Source: Acheta domesticus (lineage: Eukaryota > Arthropoda > Insecta > Orthoptera > Gryllidae). From it: DNA of 64,000 nucleotides. Within the stretch, counting starts at the first letter, position 1. Every line of letters starts with the position of its first letter. The DNA lies in assembly GCA_031308135.1 (NCBI GenBank), contig JAHLJT010003656.1, forward strand, positions 76,744,698 to 76,808,697, in the 5' to 3' direction. Shown piece after piece: positions 35,165 through 46,369 of this stretch. Below the pieces are notes generated by a model. The model was not told where the DNA came from. It saw only the letters and a program-made list of their open reading frames with translations, and made no database searches. Position numbers and translations under genes: made by a program.

Positions 35165-36130
35165 ATTTAAAAATATCTGCCTCACCAAATCATCCCTATT
35201 ACATCTTCCCCACCTCATTTGCCCGCCCCTCTACCCCATCCCCTCTACCCCGCCACATCTTCCCCGCCACATCTACTTCGCCACATGTACCCCACCACAT
35301 CAACCTCACCACATCTACCTCCCCACATCTTCCCCGTTGCAACTTCCCGCCACATCTACCCCTCCGTATCTAACCCATCACATCTACCCCGTCACATAGT
35401 CCTTACACCGTCCTGGTCACAACGGCCCCGCTACCACCACGTCACCACCTGTCACACTGACCCCGCGACATCATACTCCCTATCGTCGACCACACCATAC
35501 CAACCTACTATTCACATCACACCATCTTCGCGATATCCTCCCTCGACACTCTCCTTCCACGACGTCCGCACGTTTATCCCCGGCATAGTACTAAAGCCCT
35601 TTCACAGTCTCGTCTCACAGCTACATTCTTTCTGCCACTCCTCACCCTCCAAACCGTCCCGCTACACCACCCCCACCATATCACCCGCCACATCGTCCCC
35701 GCGACATCGCCACCGCCACATAATGCCGCCACGTAGTACCGATACCGCCCCCGACACACCGCCCCCGACACACCGCCCCCGACACACCGCCCCCGAGACA
35801 CCGCCCCCGACACACCGCCCCCGACACACCGCCCCCGACACACCGCCCCCGACACACCGCCCCCGACACATCGCCCCCGACACACCGCCGCCGACACACT
35901 GCCCTCGACACACCGCCCTCGACACACCGCCCTAGACACACCGCCCTCGACATACCGCCCCCGACACACCGCCCCGATACACCGCCCCCGACACACCGCC
36001 GCCGACACACCGCCCTCGACACACCGCCCGGTAACAGTCCTCGACACATAGTCCCCGCCACGCCGTTCCCGCCACGCCGCCCTCCCCGCCAAACCGCTCC
36101 CGCCTCACCACCCACTTCCCCCCGTTCACC
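35165..36130. repeat. C-rich array; 15-bp unit CGACACACCGCCCCC
   Basis: 35165-35400 has degenerate CCCCGCCACATCTACC units. 35745-36029 is a regular 15-bp array with CCCCC and CCCTC variants and one 14-bp unit near 35973. The period is a multiple of three, so all frames are open (up to 238 residues, Pro/Thr/His/Arg or Gly/Val/Cys/Arg). They are not genes. Confidence 0.92.
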
Positions 36131-36450
36131 ACCTCCTCCGCGGCCCCCGGCCCATGAAGTGGACGCGCCACCCGATCCGAGGCGAAGGCGAGGGCGGGAC
36201 CAATTCCCTTGCAGCGCGCCCGCCGCGGATCGCGTCCTTCCCCTCGGCCGGAACGGCGCCGGCCGAGTTGCCCGCCGCAGGCCGTCCGCCACAGCCCTCT
36301 GCGGCGGGCCTAGTGCCCCACTCCCTGTGCCAAGGACGGGCCCGCCTCGTTACTTCGGATTAATCCCCAACTGGAGGAGCGCGCTGCCCTTGCCACTGCC
36401 CTGCCAGGCGCCCACCTTGCCACTCGCGACCACGCCTTGCTCTCGTTGAT
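36131..36450. other. GC-rich CpG block
   Basis: Nonrepetitive CpG-rich sequence with GGATTAATCC at about 36357. Open frames are short and domain-free. Candidate island only. Confidence 0.3.
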
Positions 36451-36912
36451 GTGTTATGAATAGAGAGCGAATCGATGGGCACTATGAAATGGAAAACAGG
36501 CGGGCAAAAAAGCGCTAAAAATTCTTACAAATGAGCACTTAAAAAGACATTTACACTTAGAAAAGACACTTATGTATAAATAAATAAATCACTATTGATA
36601 TTTTTTGCTAATTTTACATTTAATTGGTAACAAATTACTACAAAGGGATGGAGCGTCAACCACCAAATGACATATACACGTCAACCACCGTAAATAATTT
36701 GCTCATGTAAATCTTACCTAGAAGACAACCCTTTCAATCAAACTTATTTTAATAGTAAATAGTTATGTATCTGCTAAAGTATATGTATCTGCTAAAGCCA
36801 AGACGAAAGTGCCAAACAAATATTTTAAAAGTATCAAATACTGAAATGATGTATTACCAACTACTGTATGCATTACTATCAGCTGTTTCGCCTGGCTCCT
36901 TATACCAGTCTC
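36451..36912. other. AT-rich unassigned sequence
   Basis: A small tandem duplication of ATGTATCTGCTAAAG near 36765-36797. Otherwise nothing. Confidence 0.5.
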
Positions 36913-37880
36913 GTAGGAGTTTTGATAAGCCTGTTCCTCGTCGTTGCTTGTAGACAAGGACCCTCGGTGATGAGTTCCGGCACTGCCCCCGTTACGTAGT
37001 TTCCCGCGTAACTATTGCTGCACTAAGTTCTGCCCCACCAGCGTCAATTTAGTCTGCTGCTACCAGATTTTAGAATAATTAATTCTGGCGCTTTAATTCT
37101 GCCCCACCGGCGTGAATTAATTTGAACTGTAGCCCACCGGCGTGTTCGTTTTGACCGCTGCCACCAGTTTTGATAAGCCTGTTTCTCGTAAGTGGCGTCG
37201 TTTAATTACTCAGACACAGACACGAAGGATTCGTAACAAAACTAGTTTATTTGTAACTAAAGAAGAATATACAATGTTGCACAAGTTCGTTTACACTTAT
37301 GCGTGCTTTACGGAACCCTCCTAAGAACAGCTTGTCTTAGCCGCCACCCGCGACTGCTTTGCGAGTCCCCCACCCGCCCTTGCTTGACCACAAGTTACAG
37401 CGAACGCTTGACCGCGTCGCTAAATGTGAGACTGACGTTTCCCCCGGACAAGTCCGGCCGCTCGCCCTGGAGCGCAGTACGTGAGCACTTAATGAAGATA
37501 CCAATTCGGCTCCGTGCCGCAAATGTATCCTGGCTAATATGTCCTTACCTCACTTTATATAGATTCGGTCACATGACCGACCGATCACATAATCTATTCC
37601 CCCTCCGTAGCCTAAAGTGACGTGGGTGCCCCACGTGACCTCCCTCCCTCAGAGCTTGGTAGGCGCCGTCTGTGACGTATACAACCGACCACTGTGACGT
37701 GTCTTGCCGCCCCCTGGCTTCCGCGCCCTTTCTACTTCCTGGCTCAGCCTAAACCCATCTTAGACACGCCCCCTTCCTGCTCAACCTAATGGTCTGTCTA
37801 TTTGTGACTTCCATAGACAAAGGCACATCCTGTCTTTTATGTATACAGCGTCACTATTCCACAAGTTACTGCTTCCACAA
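36913..37880 (-). mobile_element. Decayed LTR retroelement end (Gypsy-like LTR)
   Basis: On the minus strand a TATA box (CTATATAAAG, 37554-37563) precedes, by about 300 bases, an AATAAA signal (37246-37251). Then comes a TGGTGGCAGCGG primer-binding-like motif (37155-37166), the order expected for U3-R-U5-PBS. The 24 bases at 37166-37189 recur at 36918-36941 with one difference, as if the end of a second LTR follows a deleted interior of 225 bp. No gag or pol is present. Exact LTR borders are uncertain; the right border probably lies near 37862-37880. Confidence 0.55.
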
Positions 37881-38447
37881 GAGGTATACTTCTAAAATAC
37901 CAGGGATTGTACTGAAGTGAGAAGCGATGTAAACCATATTTTCTGCAATATTTAGATATAATAAGGTCATTTTTGTTTCAGATGTAGCGACAATTTCGTC
38001 TTAATCAAAATAAAAAACAAATTATATTAGTGGCATATAAAGCAAATGCGTTAGTATTTTCTAGGCATTTATTAAATTATACCAACTTTTTAATAGAAAT
38101 TTGCATTTAAGAGAAGCGGTTGGGCTGAGCAATTGATTTTTCAAATCTAGGTACATTGTTACGCACCGCAAGTATAAAGTTACGGTTGGCGAAACCATAA
38201 ATTCAAATGGAAAACCTGTCCTCGAAAAGCGAAAATAAAATCGAAGATATGCATTTATCCCACAAGCAGCATTCATTTCCTAAATAGGCAAAAATTTACA
38301 CCATAAAAATCTATTATGTGAATGCTGTGATAATGAAATGAATTCGACAGCTTATAATTCTCAACAAAGAAGGCAAAAAGGGGGATATCCGCTCTCTAGT
38401 TATGAAACACACTACTTCAATGTTCTTCACACTTTTTTAGAAATCCA
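37881..38447. other. AT-rich unassigned sequence
   Basis: I see nothing recognisable. Confidence 0.5.
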
Positions 38448-38862
38448 ACCGGCTACGGTGGCTCAGGGCATTAATTGATGCCACTGCATTGCTTCTGACC
38501 GGGAGGTCCTAGGGTTCTTGTCCCGACGGTGGTAGGATTTTCGACACCAGCTTCACAGCTAGGTTGAATTCAGCCGGTGTTTGGAGGAGACTTGTAGCAG
38601 TCGGAGGTTGTAGCGGTAGTTTACCGTGACTTCTCCGATCAACATCAGGCGAAGGCCGGAATAGTACCCTAACAAACGGGCCACAGATCGCGCGCTATCT
38701 TTCCTTCCACTTTCTTGACCTATCTTCAAACTTTACTTACACATGCCTGCACTTGCTATATGCGCGTTTCTACCACACATGCTGAGAGTCCAGTTGAGAG
38801 CTTAGAGCTTGTCCCGGCTGAGGGGTACTGCTGCCGTTTCTGTGCAGTCGCCGATGTCAGAA
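38448..38862 (+). mobile_element. tRNA-headed SINE, 3-prime shortened
   Basis: Head CGGCTACGGTGGCTCAGGGC with box A-like TGGCTCAGGGC at 38459-38469. The box B region has mutated to GGGTTCTTGTCCC. The body carries GGATTTTCGACACCAGCT, CTCCGATCAACATCAGGCG, AACAAACGGGCCACAGATCG and AGAGCTTGTCCCGGCTGAGG. Roughly the last 100 bp of the family consensus are missing. Confidence 0.87.
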
Positions 38863-39190
38863 ATGTTTGCCAAGTGTTTTCACAGCGTGATAGTAAACTA
38901 ACGCAATCTAACCTCATGCTGCAAAGTAAACAGTGTGTTTCTTGTGGCTACCTATTTAATTTTCGACAAAGTAATATGAAAGTCAGAAAATACTACGAAG
39001 TGCGAATATTTATTAGCTAAAAAATACGAATGATTTATTAGCTAAATAAAAACCCAGCTTCCAATTCACAGTTTCAATTCATACGAATATCTGCATAGCA
39101 ATTCAAAGTTTTACAATAATTACAAAATTCATTACACAAGGCCAAGAGCGCAAGCAAAAAAAGTAAGTTCACTTGTTAGTTTAAATATTC
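38863..39190. other. AT-rich unassigned sequence
   Basis: I see nothing recognisable between two oppositely oriented SINE copies. Confidence 0.45.
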
Positions 39191-39680
39191 AATCCCGTAA
39201 GAGTATTGCGTGATTTTATTGCGGCAGTTAGCGATGTGATCTTTCCCCGCTGGATGGCTAGATCCTGCGTCGACCTGTCCTTGGCTTCCTGAGTATCTCC
39301 CACCAGGAGAGCACCCCCTCTGCCGGGACAAACTCTAAGCTCCCAATTGGACTTGTGGCAAGCGTGGGAGTGACATGCATGTAGTAAGTGTAAGCATGAG
39401 ATGGGGATAGACCAAGGAAGGAGAAGGAATGATCGCACACGGTCCGTTAGTCCATTTGTTAGAGTACTGCTTTGGCATTCTCCTGGTTTCGATCGAAGAA
39501 ACTACGAAAAACTACCGATCAGAAGCCAGCTGCTAGAATTCTCCTCCAGACAGTGGCTGAAGTCGATCTAGCTGTATAGCTAGAGTCGAATATCCTGCCA
39601 CCGACGAGATTCGAACCCTAGGACCTCTCGGTAAGAGGCACTGCAATGACAGTTCGGGGCCTGAGCTCCCTTTGCCGGTC
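39191..39680 (-). mobile_element. tRNA-headed SINE
   Basis: Reverse-strand copy with ATCTTTCCCCGCTGGATGGC, CCGGGACAAACTCTAAGC, CTAGAATTCTCCTCCAGACA and CCCTAGGACCTCTCGG. It ends in a degraded head (GGGGCCTGAGCTCCCTTTGC). The 3-prime terminal segment before 39191 is diverged. Confidence 0.82.
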
Positions 39681-39689
39681 CTACACATA

Positions 39690-40005
39690 GACTTGGGGGG
39701 GGGGGTCCCCTCCAATTATCTCTTCCAGCGGGGCACCGCCTCAGCTGGGACTTGGTCTAAGCTCCGTTCTTATATCCTGACTTGTGTGTGGTGCAGTGCA
39801 TGTAAGTGTACGTGTGTGAATGTGGAAGGGAAAAGAATGGGAGAAGAAAGGGGGGGAATTGTCACACGCGGTCCACGGCTCTTTTGTTAGGTTACTGCTC
39901 CATGAATTCACCTGGTGTTGATAAAAACATGGGAAATTAACGATCACAGAAGCCGGTCTGGAGAAATTCTCCTCCGGACAGCAACTGGAGAATTCGAGGG
40001 CAGGG
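39690..40005 (-). mobile_element. Second tandem SINE copy, 5- and 3-prime truncated
   Basis: Starts inside the family body right after the previous copy (a G(9) run, then CTTCCAGCGGGGCACCGCC, TCTAAGCTC, TGTGGTGCAGTGCATGTAAG). It ends near ATTCTCCTCCGGACAGCAAC. This is a second insertion in the same orientation, giving a head-to-tail SINE pair. Confidence 0.75.
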
Positions 40006-41320
40006 CTAGGATACGCCATAGACAGAATTCTTTACCTTCCCTGTTCAAGAGATGATCGTGATTAGTAAACTTTCGTTCGGTGTGGGAGGTTTCACAGATC
40101 GCAGTGGTACTTTTTATTTTGCTGTGTAAAAAGAGTTGGTAATAATGATCTGTTATCCCTGCTATCTGCTTAGAAATAAATTTAGATATTTCAGTAACGT
40201 GATCAACTTCTAAGAATCGCCAGTTGTGAACTCTAGATGCATTGTAGTTCTAGCAAATTCCCATGCATGATCTCGAAAATTTTTACGACTTTGATATTTA
40301 CTGATTGTTGTAGTTAATTACGGCATATAAATACATATAATTGTCTTCAACTTTCCTAATTACATTACTAGATCTATGTGGTACCACAGTTCTCCTTATC
40401 TGTACTATCTTCCTAGAATGAATCTGAACATGACAAATACTAAAGAAGGCGTGGAAGAAATCAGAAATACGTAAAAATATATGTGCTCATTAAATGATCA
40501 CTAAACAAAATAAATAAATAGATAAATATAATTCGTTAAAAATTCGCCTGGAAGCAATAAGCTCCAATTTCTGGTGTGATCACTTTGATGAATTAGAATT
40601 ACAGAGTTTTCACTGACTCTAAGTCTGTCAGTGAGGTGTGTCAGGTTGAGTTTACACGATTCGAGAACATTACGCTGCCGGAGTTCCAGCATTTTCACTT
40701 AACATTGCATTTTTTTCCCTACATTATTTCTCTAAATATTTTTCTCAAGTTTTCCGTATGATGCAGCCTTTATTATATATTTGAAAGATATTTAAAAAAC
40801 ATTCGTGATTTTAAAATATTAAGTTATTAAAGACGAATTACAGAGTTAAATGCTGGAATGCGCACAAAAACTGCCCTTTTTTGATAATCAATTATCGTTT
40901 TATCGGATTTTTCAACACTTTCCAAGTTTGCTAAACACAAGCTCTACGCCCTACTAAATGCGCTAAAGTAGACTCATTTATCGGGTTTTGTTGAGATGAC
41001 AACCGAAAAACGATTCGTCGAACTCCGATAATTAGAAACCGATAATTCGTGTCATATTTCATGATATTTTCATACATTTCTCGAATTATATGGCTGCTAC
41101 ATAATGACACAACAGGTATAGACGTCTTTACTCACGATAACAAGAACTAAATTCGTTTGGAAGTAAATAGCCGGCATATGAAACAGCACCTTTAGATTCA
41201 ACGGATTCCAAAGTAAAATTTATTCCTTAAAACCCGCTAAAAGAGAGAACTCCATTTACCGGAATTTATTGTTTTTAAACGTTTCTCCAAATGGGCGACC
41301 TGAAAATATAAATTGGGTTA
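40006..41320. other. AT-rich unassigned sequence
   Basis: I see no gene. CGGTTTTTCGG/TTATCGG-like words at 40900-41060 are reminiscent of DNA-transposon end sequence but no paired terminal repeat could be fixed. Confidence 0.4.
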
Positions 41321-41790
41321 ATGAAAGGTAATTTGTTCCGGGGGCTAAAATTCTGGCTGCCTAAATCCCGGCGGCCACGAATCGAGACCTTGTGGTATCC
41401 CACCCCTCATGGCTCCGCAGCCGACCCACGCCGGGCGGGCGTTCGTGATATACCGCGAGCGGATGGGCAAAGGCGCGGTGAGGGAGTGGGGGAGGAGGGG
41501 AAGAGGATAGGTCCGGGGACAGGGACGCTCTAGAAATATGGCGTTACGAATTGACGAGGCGCTGCGCGGACAAGCGGCGCTGCTCAATGTTGCAAGGCGG
41601 CGTGATAGGGCGCGCGACGGCCAGCCACTACTTCCGGCAGCGCCGTACCAGCCTGCCCTCATCCCTGCTGGCGCCCCGCCGGCGCGCTGCCCATCAATTT
41701 GTCGGACGACACAGACGCATTTCGGCGCCGTCTCTAACTTATACATGCAAGACCTTTCGCCTTCACAAAGGTTATGTTCTGGACTGATTG
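41321..41790. other. GC-rich CpG block
   Basis: Nonrepetitive CpG-rich block with G-rich centre (41470-41520). Frames on both strands (149 and 198 residues) run from this block into the SINE and have no domain, so they are rejected. Confidence 0.35.
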
Positions 41791-41794
41791 ATAA

Positions 41795-42800
41795 ATTAAT
41801 GATTTCCGGCGCGTCAATTGCTAAGTTGATTAGTTCTGTAAATGTAGTGCATGCTTGTATTGCGGGTGGTTGCGGTGATCTTCGCCCGGTGGCTGGCGAG
41901 AGCCGACCTACCGTCGCCTTGCGGGGATTTTCCCCAACCATGTATCTCCCTCTTGCGGGTCACGACCCCAGCCGGGACAAGCTCTAAGCTCGCGACTGGT
42001 CCCCCGAAAAGTGGAGTAGTGTAGTGCATGTGAGAGTAATTGTATGTAAGTAAAGGGTGAAATGACAAGGAAGAGGTAGGAAAGAACGCGTGCGGTCTGT
42101 GGACCGTTGTTGGTGCACTGCCCCGGCATTCGTTTGGTGTTAATCGGAGAAACCACAGAAAAATACCGATCAGAGCAGCCGGCCGATAGAATTATCCTCA
42201 AACAGCGGTTGAATTCGACCTGAGAAGCTTGTGTCGAAAATCCTGCCAGGATCCGAACACGAACCTGTGATCTCCTAGTCAGAAGCACTGCGACGTGCCT
42301 CACATGTTCTCTCTCTCGTACTGTTACGTACCGCTGACCCTGTCTAACACGAACGAAAGATAGAACACGGAGACGCTCGCATCACAACTGCCGAGTCTGC
42401 TTACACTCAAAACACAGGCGTCTGCTATATTTAGGGAGTACAGCTTGCGCCGTAGATGCTCCACTATTCGAATCCGCTAGTAATTCTCTCGTTCACTCCA
42501 ACAACAAAAAACTCACATCTGGAACTTTTTCCCGCAGTTCGTTGCCCCATAAGTAATATTCCTGGCGTCGACTCTTCTTATTCGCCACGTGGTATATTTC
42601 GTGCATCCACCGTTATTTGGAATACGACTTACTCGGTCCGAGTCTGCAATTGAAGTGCCTTCCGTCGGTCCGAAGAGAGATGACGTAGTCGGCGACGCTT
42701 GGCTAGTCAGCGCGCTCTACGCGGGCTATTTGAACTCACTGAATATGTGATCTGTCACAGCACTGTAGTGGCATCAGTTGATGCCCTCACCCACCTTTGC
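41795..42800 (-). mobile_element. tRNA-headed SINE split by a 468-bp insertion
   Basis: 41795-42290 is a good copy of the family from its 3-prime end (TTTCCGGCGCGTCAATTGCT) to the box B region (TCTCCTAGTCAGAAGCACTG). The missing tRNA-like head resumes at 42759 as AGCACTGTAGTGGCATCAGT and TGATGCCCTCACCCACC. Joining the two parts at the shared AGCACTG gives the family order exactly, so the intervening DNA is a later insertion. Confidence 0.88.
42291..42758. mobile_element. 468-bp insertion of unknown class in the SINE
   Basis: It is flanked by AGCACTG at 42284-42290 and 42759-42765, a 7-bp direct repeat (8 bp with one mismatch). The ends share a weak inverted similarity: GTGCCTCACATGTTC on the left and GTGACAGATCACATATTC on the inverted right. 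No frame of note. It could be a nonautonomous DNA element with 7-8 bp target duplications, or a solo LTR with eroded ends. Confidence 0.75.
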
Positions 42801-43838
42801 CGGTGTGTGTTTTGGACATGTGTTTGAAATCGTGTAGAATCAAGCAGTGAGCGGAAAGATATAGTTAAACCACTTGAATATGATATGTCATCATCAATCA
42901 ATAAACAAGTAAGCCATCAAATAATTACATGAGCATATTAGAGCGCGAATCCGAGAAGTAACGGCAGAGGTGAAAATGTGGATTGTCTTCTGAGGCGCTG
43001 TTTTATTTCAAATGCTGAAGAGACCAAAGACTGGAAGGAGAATGCGTGCCGCCCGCGCAAGGAAATAAATAAAGAGTTTAGAAAGATTTGGTTAGAATAG
43101 CACGTTCTCGTCTTCTGAAGACAAGTTTCACCCATTCAGGTTTTTTTCCTTAAACGTACCATATGGTCTCTTTTCCGACGCTTTGATGCGATGAAGAGAC
43201 CATTTGGGGAGGATACCAGAATTCAAAATGTTGGCACGTGTTAGGATGTGTGTATGTTTTAATGACTTAAGGTTAATGACTTAATGGTTTAATGACTTAA
43301 GGTTTTTGGCCTACCCACATTGTATCAAGTTACGCAATTTAGAAGTGTAATAATTACCTTTTAAATAAAAATAATCATTTTTCAATTATTATTGTTACTG
43401 TAATATTTCAGTCAAATGTAAAAGCATCCTTTATTTCATGACGCAATATAGTTTAGGCAATAAATTATCTAAATATCCTGATGAAATATAAGACAATACG
43501 GTCAAATTAATCATCCAAGTGTTATCAAGGAATATAAATCACCTCATGTCACTCCAATAGCTCGAATAACTCAAATAAAGTATGCGATACAAGAAATTGG
43601 TAGCACTGCATTTTTTCACACCATTTTTCATAATATTATAAGAGTTGATATCGTTATATATAAATGGGTTGAAAAACACCCGGAACACCAGGTTTTGGAG
43701 AATAATTAATTGAAGCAGTAAGTATTAAATTACTAATATTAATAATGTGAACTCTTTTTTCTTCATTGTAAACAAATATGCATATGGATGGTGGAAGAGG
43801 TTGAAACCAGGGATTTGTTTTTTAATACTGAGTAGGAA
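42801..43838. other. AT-rich unassigned sequence
   Basis: A short stem with ATGGTCTCTT/AAGAGACCAT arms is at about 43163-43206. ATGACTTAAGG words repeat at 43260-43302. 43500-43720 may be upstream Tc1 or other transposon DNA. Nothing more. Confidence 0.4.
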
Positions 43839-44212
43839 ATGGCTAGAGGATATTTCCTGATTCTGAAGAAATGTGCAGTGATAAATACTCTGTTTAATGA
43901 AAGAAATAGCATTCGTGATATTTCAAAGATATTAAAAATTCTACGGTCCTCAGTAAGCAACATGACTCAGAGGTTCCAGAAATCTGTCACAAATGAAGAT
44001 AGGAAGCGGAGTGGGAGCCCAAAAAGTACATCAAAGGCAAAAGAGCAATTTATTGATTTGACCAGCAAGAAAAATAGAATACTGCTTCTGAGATACAATC
44101 ACAATATAATAATACTCATAGTCAGGAGATCTCCCCGAGCACAGTTCAGCAACGCCTCGGATCGGCTAATCTTTTGAAGTTGCTGTGAGAAAACAATTAC
44201 CGACGCCTTCTC
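43839..44212 (+). pseudogene. Tc1-like transposase N-terminus, truncated
   Basis: The translation from the ATG at 43839 carries the Tc1-type bipartite DNA-binding region. SIRDISKILKILRSSVSN is the first helix-turn-helix, followed by RFQKSVTNEDRKRSGSPKST (the usual GSVxxRxRSGRP linker), then the second helix region FIxLTSKKNRIL. A frameshift near 44080 moves the reading frame: the alternative frame continues EIQSQYNNTHSQEISPSTVQ and QRLGSANLL, then VAVRKQLP. Coding identity stops at about 44212 where a SINE begins. The catalytic DDE domain is absent. Confidence 0.85.
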
Positions 44213-44380
44213 ACCCCTTACTTACACACACTTACCCTTACACTACCACACATGTCGAGAGCTTAGAGCTTCTTCAGGCTGGGGGTGATGCCCCGCTGAT
44301 GGGAGATGCCTGGATGGAGAAAATTGCATGCCGAGATATGTCGACGCCGGATCTCGCCAGCCAGCGAGAGATAAAATAAA
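44213..44380 (+). mobile_element. tRNA-headed SINE, 3-prime half only
   Basis: Contains the family segments CCCCTTACTTACACACACTT, CACTACCACACATGTCGAGA, GAGCTTAGAGCTT and GCCCCGCTGATGGGAGATGC, then GGATCTCGCCAGCCAGCG. It is fused directly to the broken Tc1 frame, so the SINE inserted in, or recombined with, the Tc1 element. Confidence 0.8.
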
Positions 44381-44830
44381 AACCAGAACTACACTACAGG
44401 ATGATTTTAGCTGTTGACGGGCCCGGAATCACTAACACTGGTGGGCAGTGATTTTGTTAAATGGCTGTTTCTTATGTACTTTGCTACATTGAAGCCGAAT
44501 ACAACCACAAAAATTTCCCACCGGGCTCAGTTTTCGTGTAGTCACACTTATACTAAAACGAATATATTTTGCAGATAGATACGTATCGTTTATGCTGAAA
44601 CGCTAGTTGCTTGCAGATTTGTTATAAGACGGTAATCGCCAACAATGTATGATGTTGTAGATTCCATTGAAGATATGAAATAGATGTCGGATCGCCCAAA
44701 GCCAAGGTTGAGCAACTTCGGGCAATGCGAAGTGGGTTGTAGTGACCCACATGCCGAAGTGAATTGTTGTGAACGACGCGAGCACTCGGCGCGCTGTGTT
44801 CGTGGGTTACGACATATTAGTTGCACCGTA
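44381..44830. other. Unassigned sequence
   Basis: I see no recognised gene. It may be upstream part of the following LTR-like region. Confidence 0.4.
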
Positions 44831-45400
44831 TGTGTCGAGTGAGAAAGGTGTTCATATTTTTGTATAGTGCACGATTCATCTATTCGTTACGTTTCAGTAA
44901 TAGTTTTTGTTGCGGCAATATGCGCACCTTTGAAAGGCGAGCCAAGACAGCGGCGCGAAGCTAAGACTTCGCGGGAACGCGGCTCGGCGGACCGCAACCG
45001 ACAACAGCCTATGAAAGATGAGAGGCCAGCGGGCGAAGCCGGAGCCAACTGGCGAGGCTATGTCGGGGCTCGCTATATAAACGGCCGGCGGCGCTGAGGC
45101 AGCAGAGAGAGAGAGAGAGAGAGAGAGAGTTCAAATTGGATAGTGAGCCTGCGAGTGTTAGTAGTCAAGTGTATATAGTAAAGGGGTGAGAAACTGTGCT
45201 ACGTCATCGGACTTCTTCTTCTGGTTTTTTGGTTGGACTTCGCTAGATATTGGACTTCTTCGGGATATATGGATTCACTTGGCTACGACGACGGAACTAT
45301 TCTTTGGATCTTGGAATTGTGTTCACCCGCCTGTATTGTTGCTGACTGGTTGAAAATAAACAAAGTTGTTGAGAATTTGTGTTTCTTTGAACATAACAGT
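44831..45400 (+). mobile_element. LTR-like region with TATA box
   Basis: A GC-rich upstream part leads to GCTATATAAACGG (TATA at about 45073) and an (AG)13 tract at 45104-45129. GAAAATAAACAAAG (poly(A)-type signal, about 45353) and a GT/T-rich stretch follow. The order promoter, leader, AATAAA within about 290 bases resembles U3-R-U5 of an LTR. It could also be an isolated TATA promoter. A frame from 45233 to 45478 crosses the signal and has no domain. Borders and primer-binding site not found. Confidence 0.4.
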
Positions 45401-45693
45401 TTTTGTAGGAACAGGTTTCTTGAAATAATGCGGCAGTGTGTAAAACATCCAAACAATTTCTGTAATGTGAAGAGTTAACTTTGAAGAACCAAAGGCGGAA
45501 TATTACTTCCTTAATAAGAAAGTCATATGACGTGTATGCCGGGTGTCAAATCGGTGATCAGGACAAATCATCGGCCCCTCATATTGGTTGTGCGTCTTAT
45601 GTAACATTACTTAGTGGTTGACTTAAGGGAAATTCGTGACATGTGCCATTTGCAATTACCATGGAAAGGAGAAAACCAAAGGAGCACCCCCAT
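45401..45693. other. Unassigned sequence
   Basis: I see nothing certain. The frame upstream of the next pseudogene is too broken to extend it. Confidence 0.4.
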
Positions 45694-46145
45694 GGGCCAT
45701 GTTCCCCGTACTTAAAGAACTAATACCCGAGGATCAGTGCAGCGAAAACGAAGGAGGGTATATTCGTGGGATCACAAATTGAGGATCTTATGAAGGATCA
45801 TGACTTTGAGGCAAGTTTGAATTGTGTTGAAAATGCTGCATGGATAATGCAGCCTTTTAGAAATGTCGTAACGGAATTCCTTGGTAACAGAAAAGCCGAG
45901 TTCTACGGAGAACTAGTGTCGGAACTCGGTCACAATTACATAGCTCTGGGATGTATCATTTTCCTTAATATATACCTTTTCTGAATTCACAGTAATACTT
46001 CTTTCCTGAAACTCTCGGTGCTGTGAGCGACAAACACGGTGAGCGATTCCATCAAACTATTGCAACAATGGAAAAATGTTAGAAGGGAAAATGGAATCAA
46101 ATATGCTTGTACACTGTTGTTGGGCGCAAACAAATAATATATCTA
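45694..46145 (+). pseudogene. Fragment of recurrent transposon-associated protein (DxHGERFHQ type)
   Basis: Three broken frames follow the C-terminal part of a protein family I recall as many-copy hypothetical proteins in arthropods and fish. The first reads FPVLKELIPED to GGYIRG. After a frameshift near 45760 comes SQIEDLMKDHDFEASLN, then NVVTEFLGNR and LGHNYIALGC. A third frame near 46000 gives FFPETLGAVSDKHGERFHQT then IATMEKC, a stop and KGKWN. The HGERFHQ stretch is the hallmark. Function is unknown; the multi-copy pattern suggests a transposon-derived gene. N-terminal two thirds missing, two frameshifts and a stop. Confidence 0.7.
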
Positions 46146-46369
46146 AACGAAATACAGTAAATAGTCGTTCAAAATTACATTTTGATTGAGATTATCATAT
46201 TTAAATAAAGTAAAGAAAAGCAATAACTTAACTGTAAGTAATTTTTAATTGCCCTTTACGAAATAACCTTGGCCGTTATAAATAAATGATTTACAAATTC
46301 GAAATCAGAGCACACTTTTCCGTAAGAAACAGCAATTGTATTCCATTTAACAGATAAAAAGTTAAATTT
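46146..46369. other. AT-rich unassigned sequence
   Basis: I see nothing recognisable. Confidence 0.45.

Noticed and set aside
35219..36292. Frames up to 238 residues rich in Pro/Thr/His/Arg or Gly/Val/Cys/Arg
   Set aside because: Products of the 15-bp CGACACACCGCCCCC array.
40900..41290. TTATCGG-type words as pogo-like terminal repeats
   Set aside because: No second end in inverted orientation with TA flanks could be located.
41345..41987. Frames of 149 and 198 residues
   Set aside because: They cross the border between a GC block and a SINE and have no domain.
43163..43206. ATGGTCTCTT/AAGAGACCAT stem as a MITE
   Set aside because: Arms of only 10 bp with no target duplication, compatible with chance.
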